Below, piece by piece: positions 44,119 through 51,897 of a DNA stretch of 64,000 nt. Source of the stretch: Halanaerobium sp046541575 (GTDB lineage: Bacteria; Bacillota; Halanaerobiia; Halanaerobiales; Halanaerobiaceae); assembly GCA_046541575.1 (NCBI GenBank), contig JBKHDA010000004.1, positions 1-64,000 on the forward strand, written 5' to 3'. The stretch's first letter is position 1. Every line of letters begins with the position of its first letter. The notes under the pieces were generated by a model. That model worked only from the letters and a program-made list of their open reading frames with translations. It had not been told where the DNA came from and did no database searches. Both the position numbers and the translations under genes were made by a program.

Positions 44119-45252
44119 TTGAGAAGAAGAGAACGCTTAACCGGTTTTTTTATCATATTTATTTTACTTGCTTTTTCTGCCTACAGTAATTCTATGAATG
44201 TAGGTGGCCGAATGGGACAGACAGATGAACAGTATACAGAGGTTAATCAGAGCAGTTATAAACAGGAAAGTGAAAATTCGGCTCAAAAGAATGATAATCA
44301 AAATCTTGAAACTTCAAATCAGAATCAAAATAATCAGATGCAGGATCAGCTTGATATTAGAGAAGATAAAAATAATTCATCATCTGAAAAGGATTCTAAT
44401 TCAGAAAATATAGATACTAAAGTGAATTCTAAAAGGGAAAATGATGGAACTTTTATTCAAAATAGAGAAGAAAATAATATACCCCAGAAAAATGAAGAAG
44501 ATGACAAAAAATCAGCATTTGAAAAAAGAAATAAAAAACAGTTAATTGATCGGGTTAGAGTACATAAGGTAAAAAGTGGAGAAACACTCTGGGATATAGC
44601 ACACAAACACAATTTAAATATTGATTCTCTGATTGGTGCCAATAATATTAGTAATATGAACAGTATTAAACCGGGTCAGGAATTTAAAATACTGCCTGTT
44701 AAGGGGATTTTGTATCGTGTTTCACCTGGAGAAAGTTTGGATAGTATAGCCCGTAAATTTGATTTAAAAGCAGAAACTATCATGAAGGATAATAGTCTTA
44801 AAGATACCTCCAGTTTGAAAATAGATCAAAATTTAATTTTAAGAGGAGCTAAACCGGAATTTAGTTATCAGGATCGTCTGGATCAGAAATTTATGTATCC
44901 AATTAACACCCGTATAACCTCTTATTATGGGCCTCGCTGGGGTAGAATGCACGAAGGATTAGATTTTGCAGCTCCGATGGGCAGTCCAATTAGAGCGGTT
45001 AGTTCCGGACGAGTGGTTTACAGCGGCTGGGCAACCGGTTATGGTTATGTTGTGATTATACAGCATCAAAAAGGTTTAAGAACCCTTTATGCTCATAATT
45101 CAAAGCTTCTGGTCAGAGAAGGAGAATCAGTGGGTAAGGGTGAAGTTGTGGCTCGCTCAGGTAATACCGGTAATTCTACCGGTCCTCACCTGCACTTTGA
45201 AGTTCAGGTTAATGGTCGGCCCGAAAATCCTTTAGATTATATTAATAAATAA
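44119..45252 (+). CDS. LysM/M23 peptidoglycan endopeptidase
   Basis: The 377-residue protein starts with a membrane segment (about 8-25), then a low-complexity linker rich in N, Q and E. Two LysM domains follow (about 150-195 and 200-245; V-K-S-G-E-T-L-W-D-I-A and V-S-P-G-E-S-L-D-S-I-A). An M23 peptidase domain (about 265-375) has H-E-G-L-D-F-A-A, and H-L-H-F-E as the second metal motif. It cuts peptide cross-bridges in the wall from the outer face of the membrane. TTG at 44119 with AGGTGGAG before it is preferred to GTG at 44107, which overlaps the ribosome site. Confidence 0.9.
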   Translation: MRRRERLTGFFIIFILLAFSAYSNSMNVGGRMGQTDEQYTEVNQSSYKQESENSAQKNDNQNLETSNQNQNNQMQDQLDIREDKNNSSSEKDSNSENIDTKVNSKRENDGTFIQNREENNIPQKNEEDDKKSAFEKRNKKQLIDRVRVHKVKSGETLWDIAHKHNLNIDSLIGANNISNMNSIKPGQEFKILPVKGILYRVSPGESLDSIARKFDLKAETIMKDNSLKDTSSLKIDQNLILRGAKPEFSYQDRLDQKFMYPINTRITSYYGPRWGRMHEGLDFAAPMGSPIRAVSSGRVVYSGWATGYGYVVIIQHQKGLRTLYAHNSKLLVREGESVGKGEVVARSGNTGNSTGPHLHFEVQVNGRPENPLDYINK

Positions 45253-45270
45253 AAAAATAGCTTAACTCAA

Positions 45271-45304
45271 AAAACCTGTAGATTAAAATATATCTGCAGG
45301 TTTT
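45271..45304 (+). terminator. Terminator of the LysM/M23 gene
   Basis: A 13-bp stem (45271-45283 with 45292-45304, one G-T pair) with an 8-nt loop. The left arm starts AAAA and the right arm ends TTTT. Confidence 0.85.
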
Positions 45305-45352
45305 ATTATTATAATAATATCGTAATTTTACATTATAAACTGCTTATTTAAC

Positions 45353-45381
45353 TTGACAGCTCTTTTTATATATTTTATAAT
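45353..45381 (+). promoter_or_regulatory. Strong sigma-A promoter of the metal efflux gene
   Basis: Perfect TTGACA (45353-45358), a 17-nt spacer, and perfect TATAAT (45376-45381). Confidence 0.8.
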
Positions 45382-45392
45382 TAATTCAACAA

Positions 45393-45416
45393 ATATTTGA
45401 ATAATTGTTCATATAT
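45393..45416 (+). promoter_or_regulatory. ArsR/CadC/SmtB-type operator
   Basis: A 12+12 bp inverted repeat, 10 of 12 positions symmetric, with core TGAATAATTGTTCA. It fits the ArsR/SmtB/CadC operator style and lies just downstream of the -10, where a bound repressor blocks transcription. The repressor is probably the product at 47654. Confidence 0.7.
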
Positions 45417-45439
45417 AATAAAAAGTTGAGGTGAAAAAA

Positions 45440-47593
45440 ATGCAAAACACAGTAGAAAATAATAATAAAAATGAAAAAGAATTTGAACTGGAAGGTTTAA
45501 ATTGTTCAAATTGTGCTTTAAAAATTGAAGATCAGATAAAGGAATTAGAAGGAATGGAAGATGTTGAACTTAATTTTGCAACATCTACACTGAAAGTAGC
45601 GGCAGAAGAATCAAGATTAGAAAAAATAAAGGAAGAATTACAGCAGATTTCTGATAGAATAGAACCGGGTGTAAAAGTAAGAAATAAAGACGACAGTTCA
45701 GACAGTGATAGGGAAAATAAATCTTCACTGACACACTACCTCTGGCAGAAAAAAAATATATTTATTGGTGCTTTCTTTTTTGTTTTTGCTCTAAGTTTTG
45801 CTCACTTAAATGCCTTTGCCAATACATTTTTTAACAGTCTGGCCATACCAGCTTACATAGCAGCTTACTTTCTGATTGGATATCCTGTTTTAAAATCAGC
45901 TGTTTTAAATATTGGCCGGGGACAGATTTTTGATGAAAATTTTCTGATGGTTATAGCAACAATTGGTGCCTTTGGCATCAGGGAATATCCAGAGGCGGTT
46001 GCAGTAATGCTCTTTTACATGGTGGGAGACTTATTTCAGGAAAGAGCAGTTAATAATTCACGACGCTCAATTAGAGATCTGATGGATATTCAGGCTGAAT
46101 ATGCAAATTTAATTAAAGATGAAGAAATTATTAAAGTTGCTCCTAATAAATTAAAAGTTGATGATTTAATTGCTGTTAAAGCCGGAGAAAAAATACCTGT
46201 TGATGGTAAAATTGTAAGTGGAGAAACAGCACTTGAAACTTCAGCTCTGACCGGTGAATCTCTGCCTAAAGATGTGGCAGAAGGAGATCAGGTTTTAAGT
46301 GGAATGATCAATTTAAATAAATTAATTACTGTTAAGGTAACTAAAGAATATAAAGATTCTACAGTAAAGAAAATATTAGATTTGGTGGAAAATGCAAGTT
46401 CCAAAAAAGCTCCTACCGAGCAGTTTATCAGTAAATTTGCACGCTATTACACCCCTTTTGTAGTTATGACAGCATTTTTAGTTGCAGTTTTACCACCACT
46501 GATTACGGGTGCAGCTTTCAGTCAGTGGTTTTATAGAGCTTTAATCTTTCTGGTTGTTTCCTGTCCCTGTGCTCTTGTTGTTTCTATTCCACTTGGATTT
46601 TTTGGCGGGATTGGTCTGGCTTCAAAAAATGGGATTTTAGTTAAGGGTGGTAATTATCTGGAGGCCCTCAATGAGTTGGACAGCATAATTTTTGATAAAA
46701 CAGGAACTTTAACTGAGGGTAATTTTAAGGTGACTGAAGTAAATATTGAAGGTAGATACAGCCGAGAAGAAATTCTGAAAATTGCAGCTGAAGCAGAACA
46801 ATTTTCCAATCATCCAATAGCAAAATCAATTGTTGAGGCTGCAGGTGATTACAAAAAACACTCGGCAGATAGTAATTATCAGGAAATTTCGGGAGCAGGG
46901 ATTAAAGCTGTTCTGGATAATAATCAAATTTTAGCAGGAAATGAAAGACTTATGCAGAAAAATAATATTGACTTCCAAAAAACCGAAAGTACAGGTACAG
47001 CAATTTATCTGGCTCGAAATGGAGAATTTTTGGCCTCAATTATAATTTCTGACCAGCTGAAAGAAGATGCAGCAGCAGCTGTTTCTGACTTAAAAGAGCT
47101 GGGTATTAAAAATTTAGCAATGCTGACCGGAGATAACAACTCAACTGCAGCTGAGGTGGCTTCAAAATTGGGACTGGATAACTATTATGCAGAACTTTTA
47201 CCTGATCAGAAAGTAGAAAAGGTTGAGCAGCTTTTAAGTACTTCCAAAAAGCTGGCCTTTGTTGGTGATGGAATCAATGATGCCCCCGTGCTTGCCCGTT
47301 CAGACTTAGGAATTGCAATGGGAGGCCTGGGCTCAGATGCTGCAATTGAAGCAGCAGATGTAGTACTGATGACCGATGAACCTTCCAAAATAGTCACAGC
47401 TTTAAATATTGCGGCTAAAACAAAAAAACTTGTCTGGCAGAATATTATAATGGCTCTTTCAATCAAAGCAGCAGTTATGGTTTTAAGTATTTTTGGAATG
47501 GCTTCAATGTGGGCGGCCGTATTTGCAGATGTTGGAGTTGCTTTAATGGCAGTATTTAATGTGATGAGGATTTTAAAAACAGAGGATATTTAA
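45440..47593 (+). CDS. cadA: Cd/Zn/Pb-type P1B ATPase (CadA/ZntA-like efflux pump)
   Basis: The 717-residue pump begins with one heavy-metal-associated domain (G-L-N-C-S-N-C-A-L-K at about 18), then membrane helices. It has S-C-P-C-A-L-V-V-S (the C-P-C transport motif), D-K-T-G-T-L-T-E-G (phosphorylated aspartate), H-P-I-A-K-S (HP motif) and G-D-G-I-N-D-A-P. It exports Zn2+, Cd2+ or Pb2+ using ATP. ATG at 45440 has GAGGTGA upstream; a GTG at 45431 lies in that site. A perfect promoter and operator precede it, and the repressor gene follows in the same direction. Confidence 0.93.
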   Translation: MQNTVENNNKNEKEFELEGLNCSNCALKIEDQIKELEGMEDVELNFATSTLKVAAEESRLEKIKEELQQISDRIEPGVKVRNKDDSSDSDRENKSSLTHYLWQKKNIFIGAFFFVFALSFAHLNAFANTFFNSLAIPAYIAAYFLIGYPVLKSAVLNIGRGQIFDENFLMVIATIGAFGIREYPEAVAVMLFYMVGDLFQERAVNNSRRSIRDLMDIQAEYANLIKDEEIIKVAPNKLKVDDLIAVKAGEKIPVDGKIVSGETALETSALTGESLPKDVAEGDQVLSGMINLNKLITVKVTKEYKDSTVKKILDLVENASSKKAPTEQFISKFARYYTPFVVMTAFLVAVLPPLITGAAFSQWFYRALIFLVVSCPCALVVSIPLGFFGGIGLASKNGILVKGGNYLEALNELDSIIFDKTGTLTEGNFKVTEVNIEGRYSREEILKIAAEAEQFSNHPIAKSIVEAAGDYKKHSADSNYQEISGAGIKAVLDNNQILAGNERLMQKNNIDFQKTESTGTAIYLARNGEFLASIIISDQLKEDAAAAVSDLKELGIKNLAMLTGDNNSTAAEVASKLGLDNYYAELLPDQKVEKVEQLLSTSKKLAFVGDGINDAPVLARSDLGIAMGGLGSDAAIEAADVVLMTDEPSKIVTALNIAAKTKKLVWQNIIMALSIKAAVMVLSIFGMASMWAAVFADVGVALMAVFNVMRILKTEDI

Positions 47594-47653
47594 GCTTTGA
47601 TTTAAGTATCTAATTTATTAGATGATTATTTTTTCAGAAATGGAGTGAATAAG

Positions 47654-48034
47654 ATGGCAGCAGAACTAAAAGAAAAGGTACAATGTGATATATGTGAGGT
47701 TTTTAATCCAGATAATCAGGTAGTAGAGGTGATGAAAGAAAAAACCCTAGCTGATGATGTAGTCCATGATCTGGCAGAATTATTTAAAACTATGGGAGAT
47801 CCAACTCGGATAAAGATTCTTTATGCTCTTAAGGAAAGAGAATTATGTGTTTGTGACCTTTCTGAACTACTTAATATGAGTTCTTCTGCCATTTCTCATC
47901 AGCTCAGGGTTTTAAGAAATAATAAACTGGTAAAATATCGTAAAGAAGGACGCTCAGTCTATTACTCTCTTGATGATGACCATGTTATGTGTCTTTTTGG
48001 ACAGGGACTTGAACATGTACTTGAAGATAAGTAA
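47654..48034 (+). CDS. cadC: ArsR/CadC-family metal-responsive repressor
   Basis: The 126-residue winged-helix protein contains both classical sensor sites: C-D-I-C near the N-terminus with E-L-C-V-C-D-L in helix alpha-3 (thiolate site for Cd/Pb), and D-D-D-H-V ... G-L-E-H in helix alpha-5 (Zn-type site). The recognition helix is M-S-S-S-A-I-S-H-Q-L. It probably represses cadA at the operator 45393-45416. ATG at 47654 with TGGAG before it; in-frame GTG 47645 overlaps the site. Confidence 0.9.
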   Translation: MAAELKEKVQCDICEVFNPDNQVVEVMKEKTLADDVVHDLAELFKTMGDPTRIKILYALKERELCVCDLSELLNMSSSAISHQLRVLRNNKLVKYRKEGRSVYYSLDDDHVMCLFGQGLEHVLEDK

Positions 48035-48045
48035 AGGGAGATTAT

Positions 48046-48681
48046 ATGAATAAGCTCAACGCAGTATTACTGGCAGGTGGAGAAAGCAGTAGATTTGGCA
48101 GTGATAAAGCCCTTCTTTCTTTTGCCGGGATGACATTAATTGAATATATTTATAATAATTTGCAGGAAAATTTTAATCGAGTAATTGTAGTCGGTTCTAA
48201 AGATAAATATTTTTTTCTGAGGGGAGCAGAAATTAGAGAGGATATTTATCAGGACAGTGGGCCTCTGGCCGGTATATATACAGGACTCTATTATTCTGAG
48301 TGCAGTTATAATTTTTTCTGCGGATGTGATATGCCTTTTTTAGATAAAAATTATTTTGATCTTTTAAAAAAAGAAAAAGCAGAAAAGCCGGCAGCAGAAA
48401 TAATAGTTCCTAGATTTAAGGGCTATCTGGAACCTCTGGCAGCTATTTATAAACGTTCTCTATTAACAAAGATAAGACGTGAAATATTGGCTGAAAATCT
48501 AAAAATTAAGTCTTTTTATCAAAAGAGCAGCAAAAGAATTATTAAAGAAAAGCAGCTGGAAAGGGATTTAGATATAGATTTAGAGCGCCTCTTTTTTAAT
48601 CTTAATTATCCCGAAGATAGAGAAAAAGCAGTAAATTATTTAATTGAAGGAGCCGATGAAATTGCTAAGACTGAAAAATAG
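48046..48681 (+). CDS. mobA: Molybdenum cofactor guanylyltransferase MobA
   Basis: A 211-residue MobA: L-L-A-G-G-E-S-S-R-F-G-S-D-K-A at the start is the GTP-binding signature, with G-P-L-A-G-I-Y-T-G at about 72 and C-D-M-P-F at about 95. It attaches GMP to molybdopterin to give the bis-MGD form. It is about 7 kb from the main cofactor cluster at 55588. It overlaps the M16 peptidase gene. Confidence 0.9.
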   Translation: MNKLNAVLLAGGESSRFGSDKALLSFAGMTLIEYIYNNLQENFNRVIVVGSKDKYFFLRGAEIREDIYQDSGPLAGIYTGLYYSECSYNFFCGCDMPFLDKNYFDLLKKEKAEKPAAEIIVPRFKGYLEPLAAIYKRSLLTKIRREILAENLKIKSFYQKSSKRIIKEKQLERDLDIDLERLFFNLNYPEDREKAVNYLIEGADEIAKTEK

Positions 48682-50041
48682 GATTTATAAAAAGAATAAT
48701 GGTTTATTTTTATTTTTTATGTGTATTTTATCACTAATTTTTATTTTTACTTCAACAGCAGCTGCAGATATAGAGTATGAGCAGCCGAAATATCAGACTT
48801 TTAAACTGGATAATGGCTTGGAAGTTATGGTTTTTCCGGATCATTCAATTCCTTTAATCAGATATTCAATTTATTATAATGTAGGTTCAATTGATGAAGC
48901 CGAGGGTCAGACAGGAATTTCTCATTTTTTAGAACATCTGATGTTTTTAGGAACTGAAAACCTGCCTGAAGGTGAAATTGATGATTTAATTTCTTCAGTT
49001 GGCGGTCAGCTGAATGCTGCCACCAGTTTTGATTATACCTATTATTATCATGAAGTACCATCCTCAATGTTAGAGCTGGTGATGGCTTTAGAATCAGATA
49101 GAATGCAGAACCTAAGTTTAAATGACCGGGGAATAAATAGAGAGCGAGAAGTTATCAAACAGGAAAGAAGGATGCGGACGGAAAATAATATATTCTCCAG
49201 GGGCTTTGAAGAAATAAAGGCTCATGCTTTTAAGGACAGTTATTTAGAACACAATGTTATTGGCTGGATGGAAGATATAAACAGCATTTCTAAAGCAGAA
49301 TTAAAAAATTATTATCAGCGCTATTATTCACCAAATAACGCTTTAGTTGTTGTTAGCGGAGATGTTGAGGCAGAACAGGTAAAAAAATTGGCTGAAGAAT
49401 ATTACGCCAACTATCAGTCAGAGAATCTAAAGCGCAGAGATTTTAAACTACCAGAACAGTCTGAGGAGAAAAGCCGCAGTGTTTATTTAGATACAAATAT
49501 ACCTTATGCCCTGCAGCTTTATAGAATTCCTCCGGCAGATAATCTGGAAGCGGCCGCCCTAGAGATTTTCATAGATATTCTGGCCAACAATCAGAGTTCA
49601 CGCTTAAAGGAAAAGCTGCAGAAAAAAGAGGGAATAATTTTAGATAGTGGTGGCTTTATGTATCCTCTCAGGACAGAATCTTTTGCTTTAATCTATTTTA
49701 TTCCATCAAATCAAAATTTAGTTGAACGGGCACAGCAGGCTTTTGATAGAGAACTGCAGAAAATATTTACTGACGGAATAACAGAACAGGAATTTGAAAT
49801 AGTCAAAAAACAGTATCAGAAATCTTTAATATTTTCTCAAAAAAATATTAATTCTGCTGCTTCCAATTATGCTTTAAATAAGCTGCGTTTTGACAGTACT
49901 GATCTAATAGAAGAAAAAATTGATTATATAAATAATTTAAGCAGAAAAGAGCTAATTCAAACTGCTCAAAAATATTTTGATCAAAGCCAGCGGACAAAAG
50001 GATATATTTTACCACAAAATAAAGGTGGTGCCAGCCAGTGA
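48656..50041 (+). CDS. Secreted or anchored M16 zinc peptidase, catalytic subunit
   Basis: The 461-residue M16 peptidase has an N-terminal hydrophobic signal or anchor (about 15-38, ending near T-A-A-A-D). The inverted zinc motif H-F-L-E-H is at about residues 90-94 after G-I-S, with the usual downstream glutamate region (E-L-V-M-A-L-E-S-D-R). The C-terminal half is the structural M16 domain. It degrades peptides at the cell surface. Start is ATG 48656 or TTG 48662 (AAGGAG at 48647-48652 favours the latter). It overlaps the next M16 gene by 4 nt and presumably pairs with it. Confidence 0.88.
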   Translation: MKLLRLKNRIYKKNNGLFLFFMCILSLIFIFTSTAAADIEYEQPKYQTFKLDNGLEVMVFPDHSIPLIRYSIYYNVGSIDEAEGQTGISHFLEHLMFLGTENLPEGEIDDLISSVGGQLNAATSFDYTYYYHEVPSSMLELVMALESDRMQNLSLNDRGINREREVIKQERRMRTENNIFSRGFEEIKAHAFKDSYLEHNVIGWMEDINSISKAELKNYYQRYYSPNNALVVVSGDVEAEQVKKLAEEYYANYQSENLKRRDFKLPEQSEEKSRSVYLDTNIPYALQLYRIPPADNLEAAALEIFIDILANNQSSRLKEKLQKKEGIILDSGGFMYPLRTESFALIYFIPSNQNLVERAQQAFDRELQKIFTDGITEQEFEIVKKQYQKSLIFSQKNINSAASNYALNKLRFDSTDLIEEKIDYINNLSRKELIQTAQKYFDQSQRTKGYILPQNKGGASQ

Positions 50042-51498
50042 AAAAAATAAATAAAGTTATAATTTACACCTTAATTATAATAATTTCTTTAACCTTTAGT
50101 CTTGCTGCCCAAACTCAAAATTTTAGTCCCCAATTTTTTAGAGAACTGGCAGACCAAATTAATGAAAAACCAGAGATTGAAATACCCGATTATCAGCTTT
50201 TAGAATTGGATAATGGGATGAAGTTTTATTTAGCACAGGATAAAAGTCTGCCAATTTTTGAAATCAGGGGTTATATAGATGGCGGAAAAATTAATGAAGA
50301 TCAGAACAATGCCGGCATAACTTCTCTGCTGACTGAAATTATGCTTTTAGAAACAGAAAATTATAGTGAGCAGGAGCTTTCACTTTTTAAGGAGCGTAAT
50401 GCTTTATCTTTAAATCTGGGAACAGGCTCAGATCGGATTAACTTTAGAGGTGATTCCTTAAGTACTGAAAGTTCTGAGCTTTTATCTCTGCTGGCTGAAG
50501 TATTAAGACGGCCTGTATTTAAAGGCGATCATTTTGAAAGAACAGTCAGGGAATATCAGCAGCTTTACAGACAGCAGTTTTATGATGACTCTGCTCTTTT
50601 AAATATGCATTTCTTTAAAAATCTCTATGGAGAACATCCCTATGGCTATAATTATGATTACAATCTGCTTCTTGATTTTTTAAAGCAGCTGGAAGCAGAG
50701 GAACTGGAAAATTTTTATCAAAAAGTTATAAATCCAGAAGAAATTGTTATTGCTGTCAGTGGAGATTTTGAAGTTGAGGTAGTTCAGGAAAAATTAAAAA
50801 ATCTTTTTTCTGACTGGGAAAATAATGAACAGAATTTAAGTAAAAAATATGTTACTGTGAATCCTGAAATTCATAATAAAATTATTGTAGTCAATAAGTC
50901 TGATGCCACTCAGGCTAATATGAGAATGGGCTATAATTTTTACAGCAGTAAATATCCGAAAAGGATTCCTTTTTTGATGGGGAATAGGATTTTTGGTAGT
51001 GGCTCATTTAATAGTCGTCTGATGGAAAATCTGCGCAGTGATAAAGGTTATGTGTATGGAACCAATGCCCAGACTCGTTATAATGATTATGGAGGAGCAT
51101 ATTTTGTCAATTTGAGTCTTGAACCTGAGAAAGCGCTGGCCGGTATGGAGGCAGTTGAGGAAGAAATGCTAAAAATAACTACGGCAGAAAAGCCTCTGCA
51201 GGAGAAGGAGCTCTTTGAAAATATAAATCTGTACAATGCAGTTTTCCCTAAAGCATATCAGCATCAGATAGAGGTTTTAGATGAATTAATCTATCAAAAA
51301 GAATTTTACCATAACTCAGATGATTATCTGAATGATTTCATCAAACAGTATAATGGTCTTGAGGCTGAACAGGTTCAGCAGATTTTTGCAGAAGAGCTGT
51401 ATCCGGATATTTTATTTACAGTTATTGTTGGACCTAAAGAAAAGATACTGCCTCAATTTGAAGAAGCAGGGCTGGAAGTTGAGGTAATTGATAATTAG
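50038..51498 (+). CDS. Non-catalytic M16 partner protein
   Basis: The 486-residue protein has an M16 fold and an N-terminal signal-like segment (about 6-22). The zinc motif is lost: where H-x-x-E-H should stand it reads S-L-L-T-E-I. M16 proteins often work as a catalytic plus non-catalytic pair, and the GTGA overlap with the upstream gene supports stoichiometric production. The partner may bind and present substrate. A C-terminal half is typical of the family. Confidence 0.85.
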   Translation: MKKINKVIIYTLIIIISLTFSLAAQTQNFSPQFFRELADQINEKPEIEIPDYQLLELDNGMKFYLAQDKSLPIFEIRGYIDGGKINEDQNNAGITSLLTEIMLLETENYSEQELSLFKERNALSLNLGTGSDRINFRGDSLSTESSELLSLLAEVLRRPVFKGDHFERTVREYQQLYRQQFYDDSALLNMHFFKNLYGEHPYGYNYDYNLLLDFLKQLEAEELENFYQKVINPEEIVIAVSGDFEVEVVQEKLKNLFSDWENNEQNLSKKYVTVNPEIHNKIIVVNKSDATQANMRMGYNFYSSKYPKRIPFLMGNRIFGSGSFNSRLMENLRSDKGYVYGTNAQTRYNDYGGAYFVNLSLEPEKALAGMEAVEEEMLKITTAEKPLQEKELFENINLYNAVFPKAYQHQIEVLDELIYQKEFYHNSDDYLNDFIKQYNGLEAEQVQQIFAEELYPDILFTVIVGPKEKILPQFEEAGLEVEVIDN

Positions 51499-51532
51499 CG
51501 TTTAAAATCTTCAAACTGCTTAATTTTAGCTC

Positions 51533-51562
51533 TTGACAGCAGACAGTTGAATAAGATATTAT
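51533..51562 (+). promoter_or_regulatory. Promoter of the valS T-box transcript
   Basis: Perfect TTGACA (51533-51538) and TATTAT (51557-51562) with an 18-nt spacer, about 30 nt before the T-box stem I. Confidence 0.65.
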
Positions 51563-51589
51563 AATAATGATAGCTGAATAATAAAAAAA

Positions 51590-51850
51590 CTAAGATGAGA
51601 AGTAGTAATTTTCCTTAAAGCTGAAAGAGAACGGAATCCAGCGGCTGAAAGATTCCGGCAGCAGAAGAAAAATGAAGTCGTCTCTGAGTTTTACTGGTGA
51701 AGCATAATTTCTAATATTTTGTTGGTAATCAGTAACGGCACAGCAGTCGTTAATAAATGAGAGCTTTCTGCATAATATCTGCAGGAAGAACTAAGGTGGT
51801 ACCGCGAATTTATGCTCTTTCGTCCTTAACTGGATGGAAGAGCTTTTTTC
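51590..51850 (+). promoter_or_regulatory. T-box riboswitch controlling valS
   Basis: The conserved T-box sequence AAGGTGGTACCGCG lies at 51793-51806. It is followed by a 12-bp terminator stem (51814-51825 with 51832-51843) and six T. A stem I region with the AGTAGTAA bulge element starts near 51597. The specifier codon is most probably GTC (51677-51679), which codes valine and is followed by G. Uncharged tRNA-Val would favour read-through into valS. Confidence 0.9.
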
Positions 51851-51897
51851 TTTTAAAGATTAATATAAATACTAACATAACAATGGAGGGAATTAAT

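Noticed and set aside
51757..51897. Extending valS to an upstream in-frame start near 51757
   Set aside because: The added codons lie in the T-box antiterminator and terminator, and match no ValS N-terminus.
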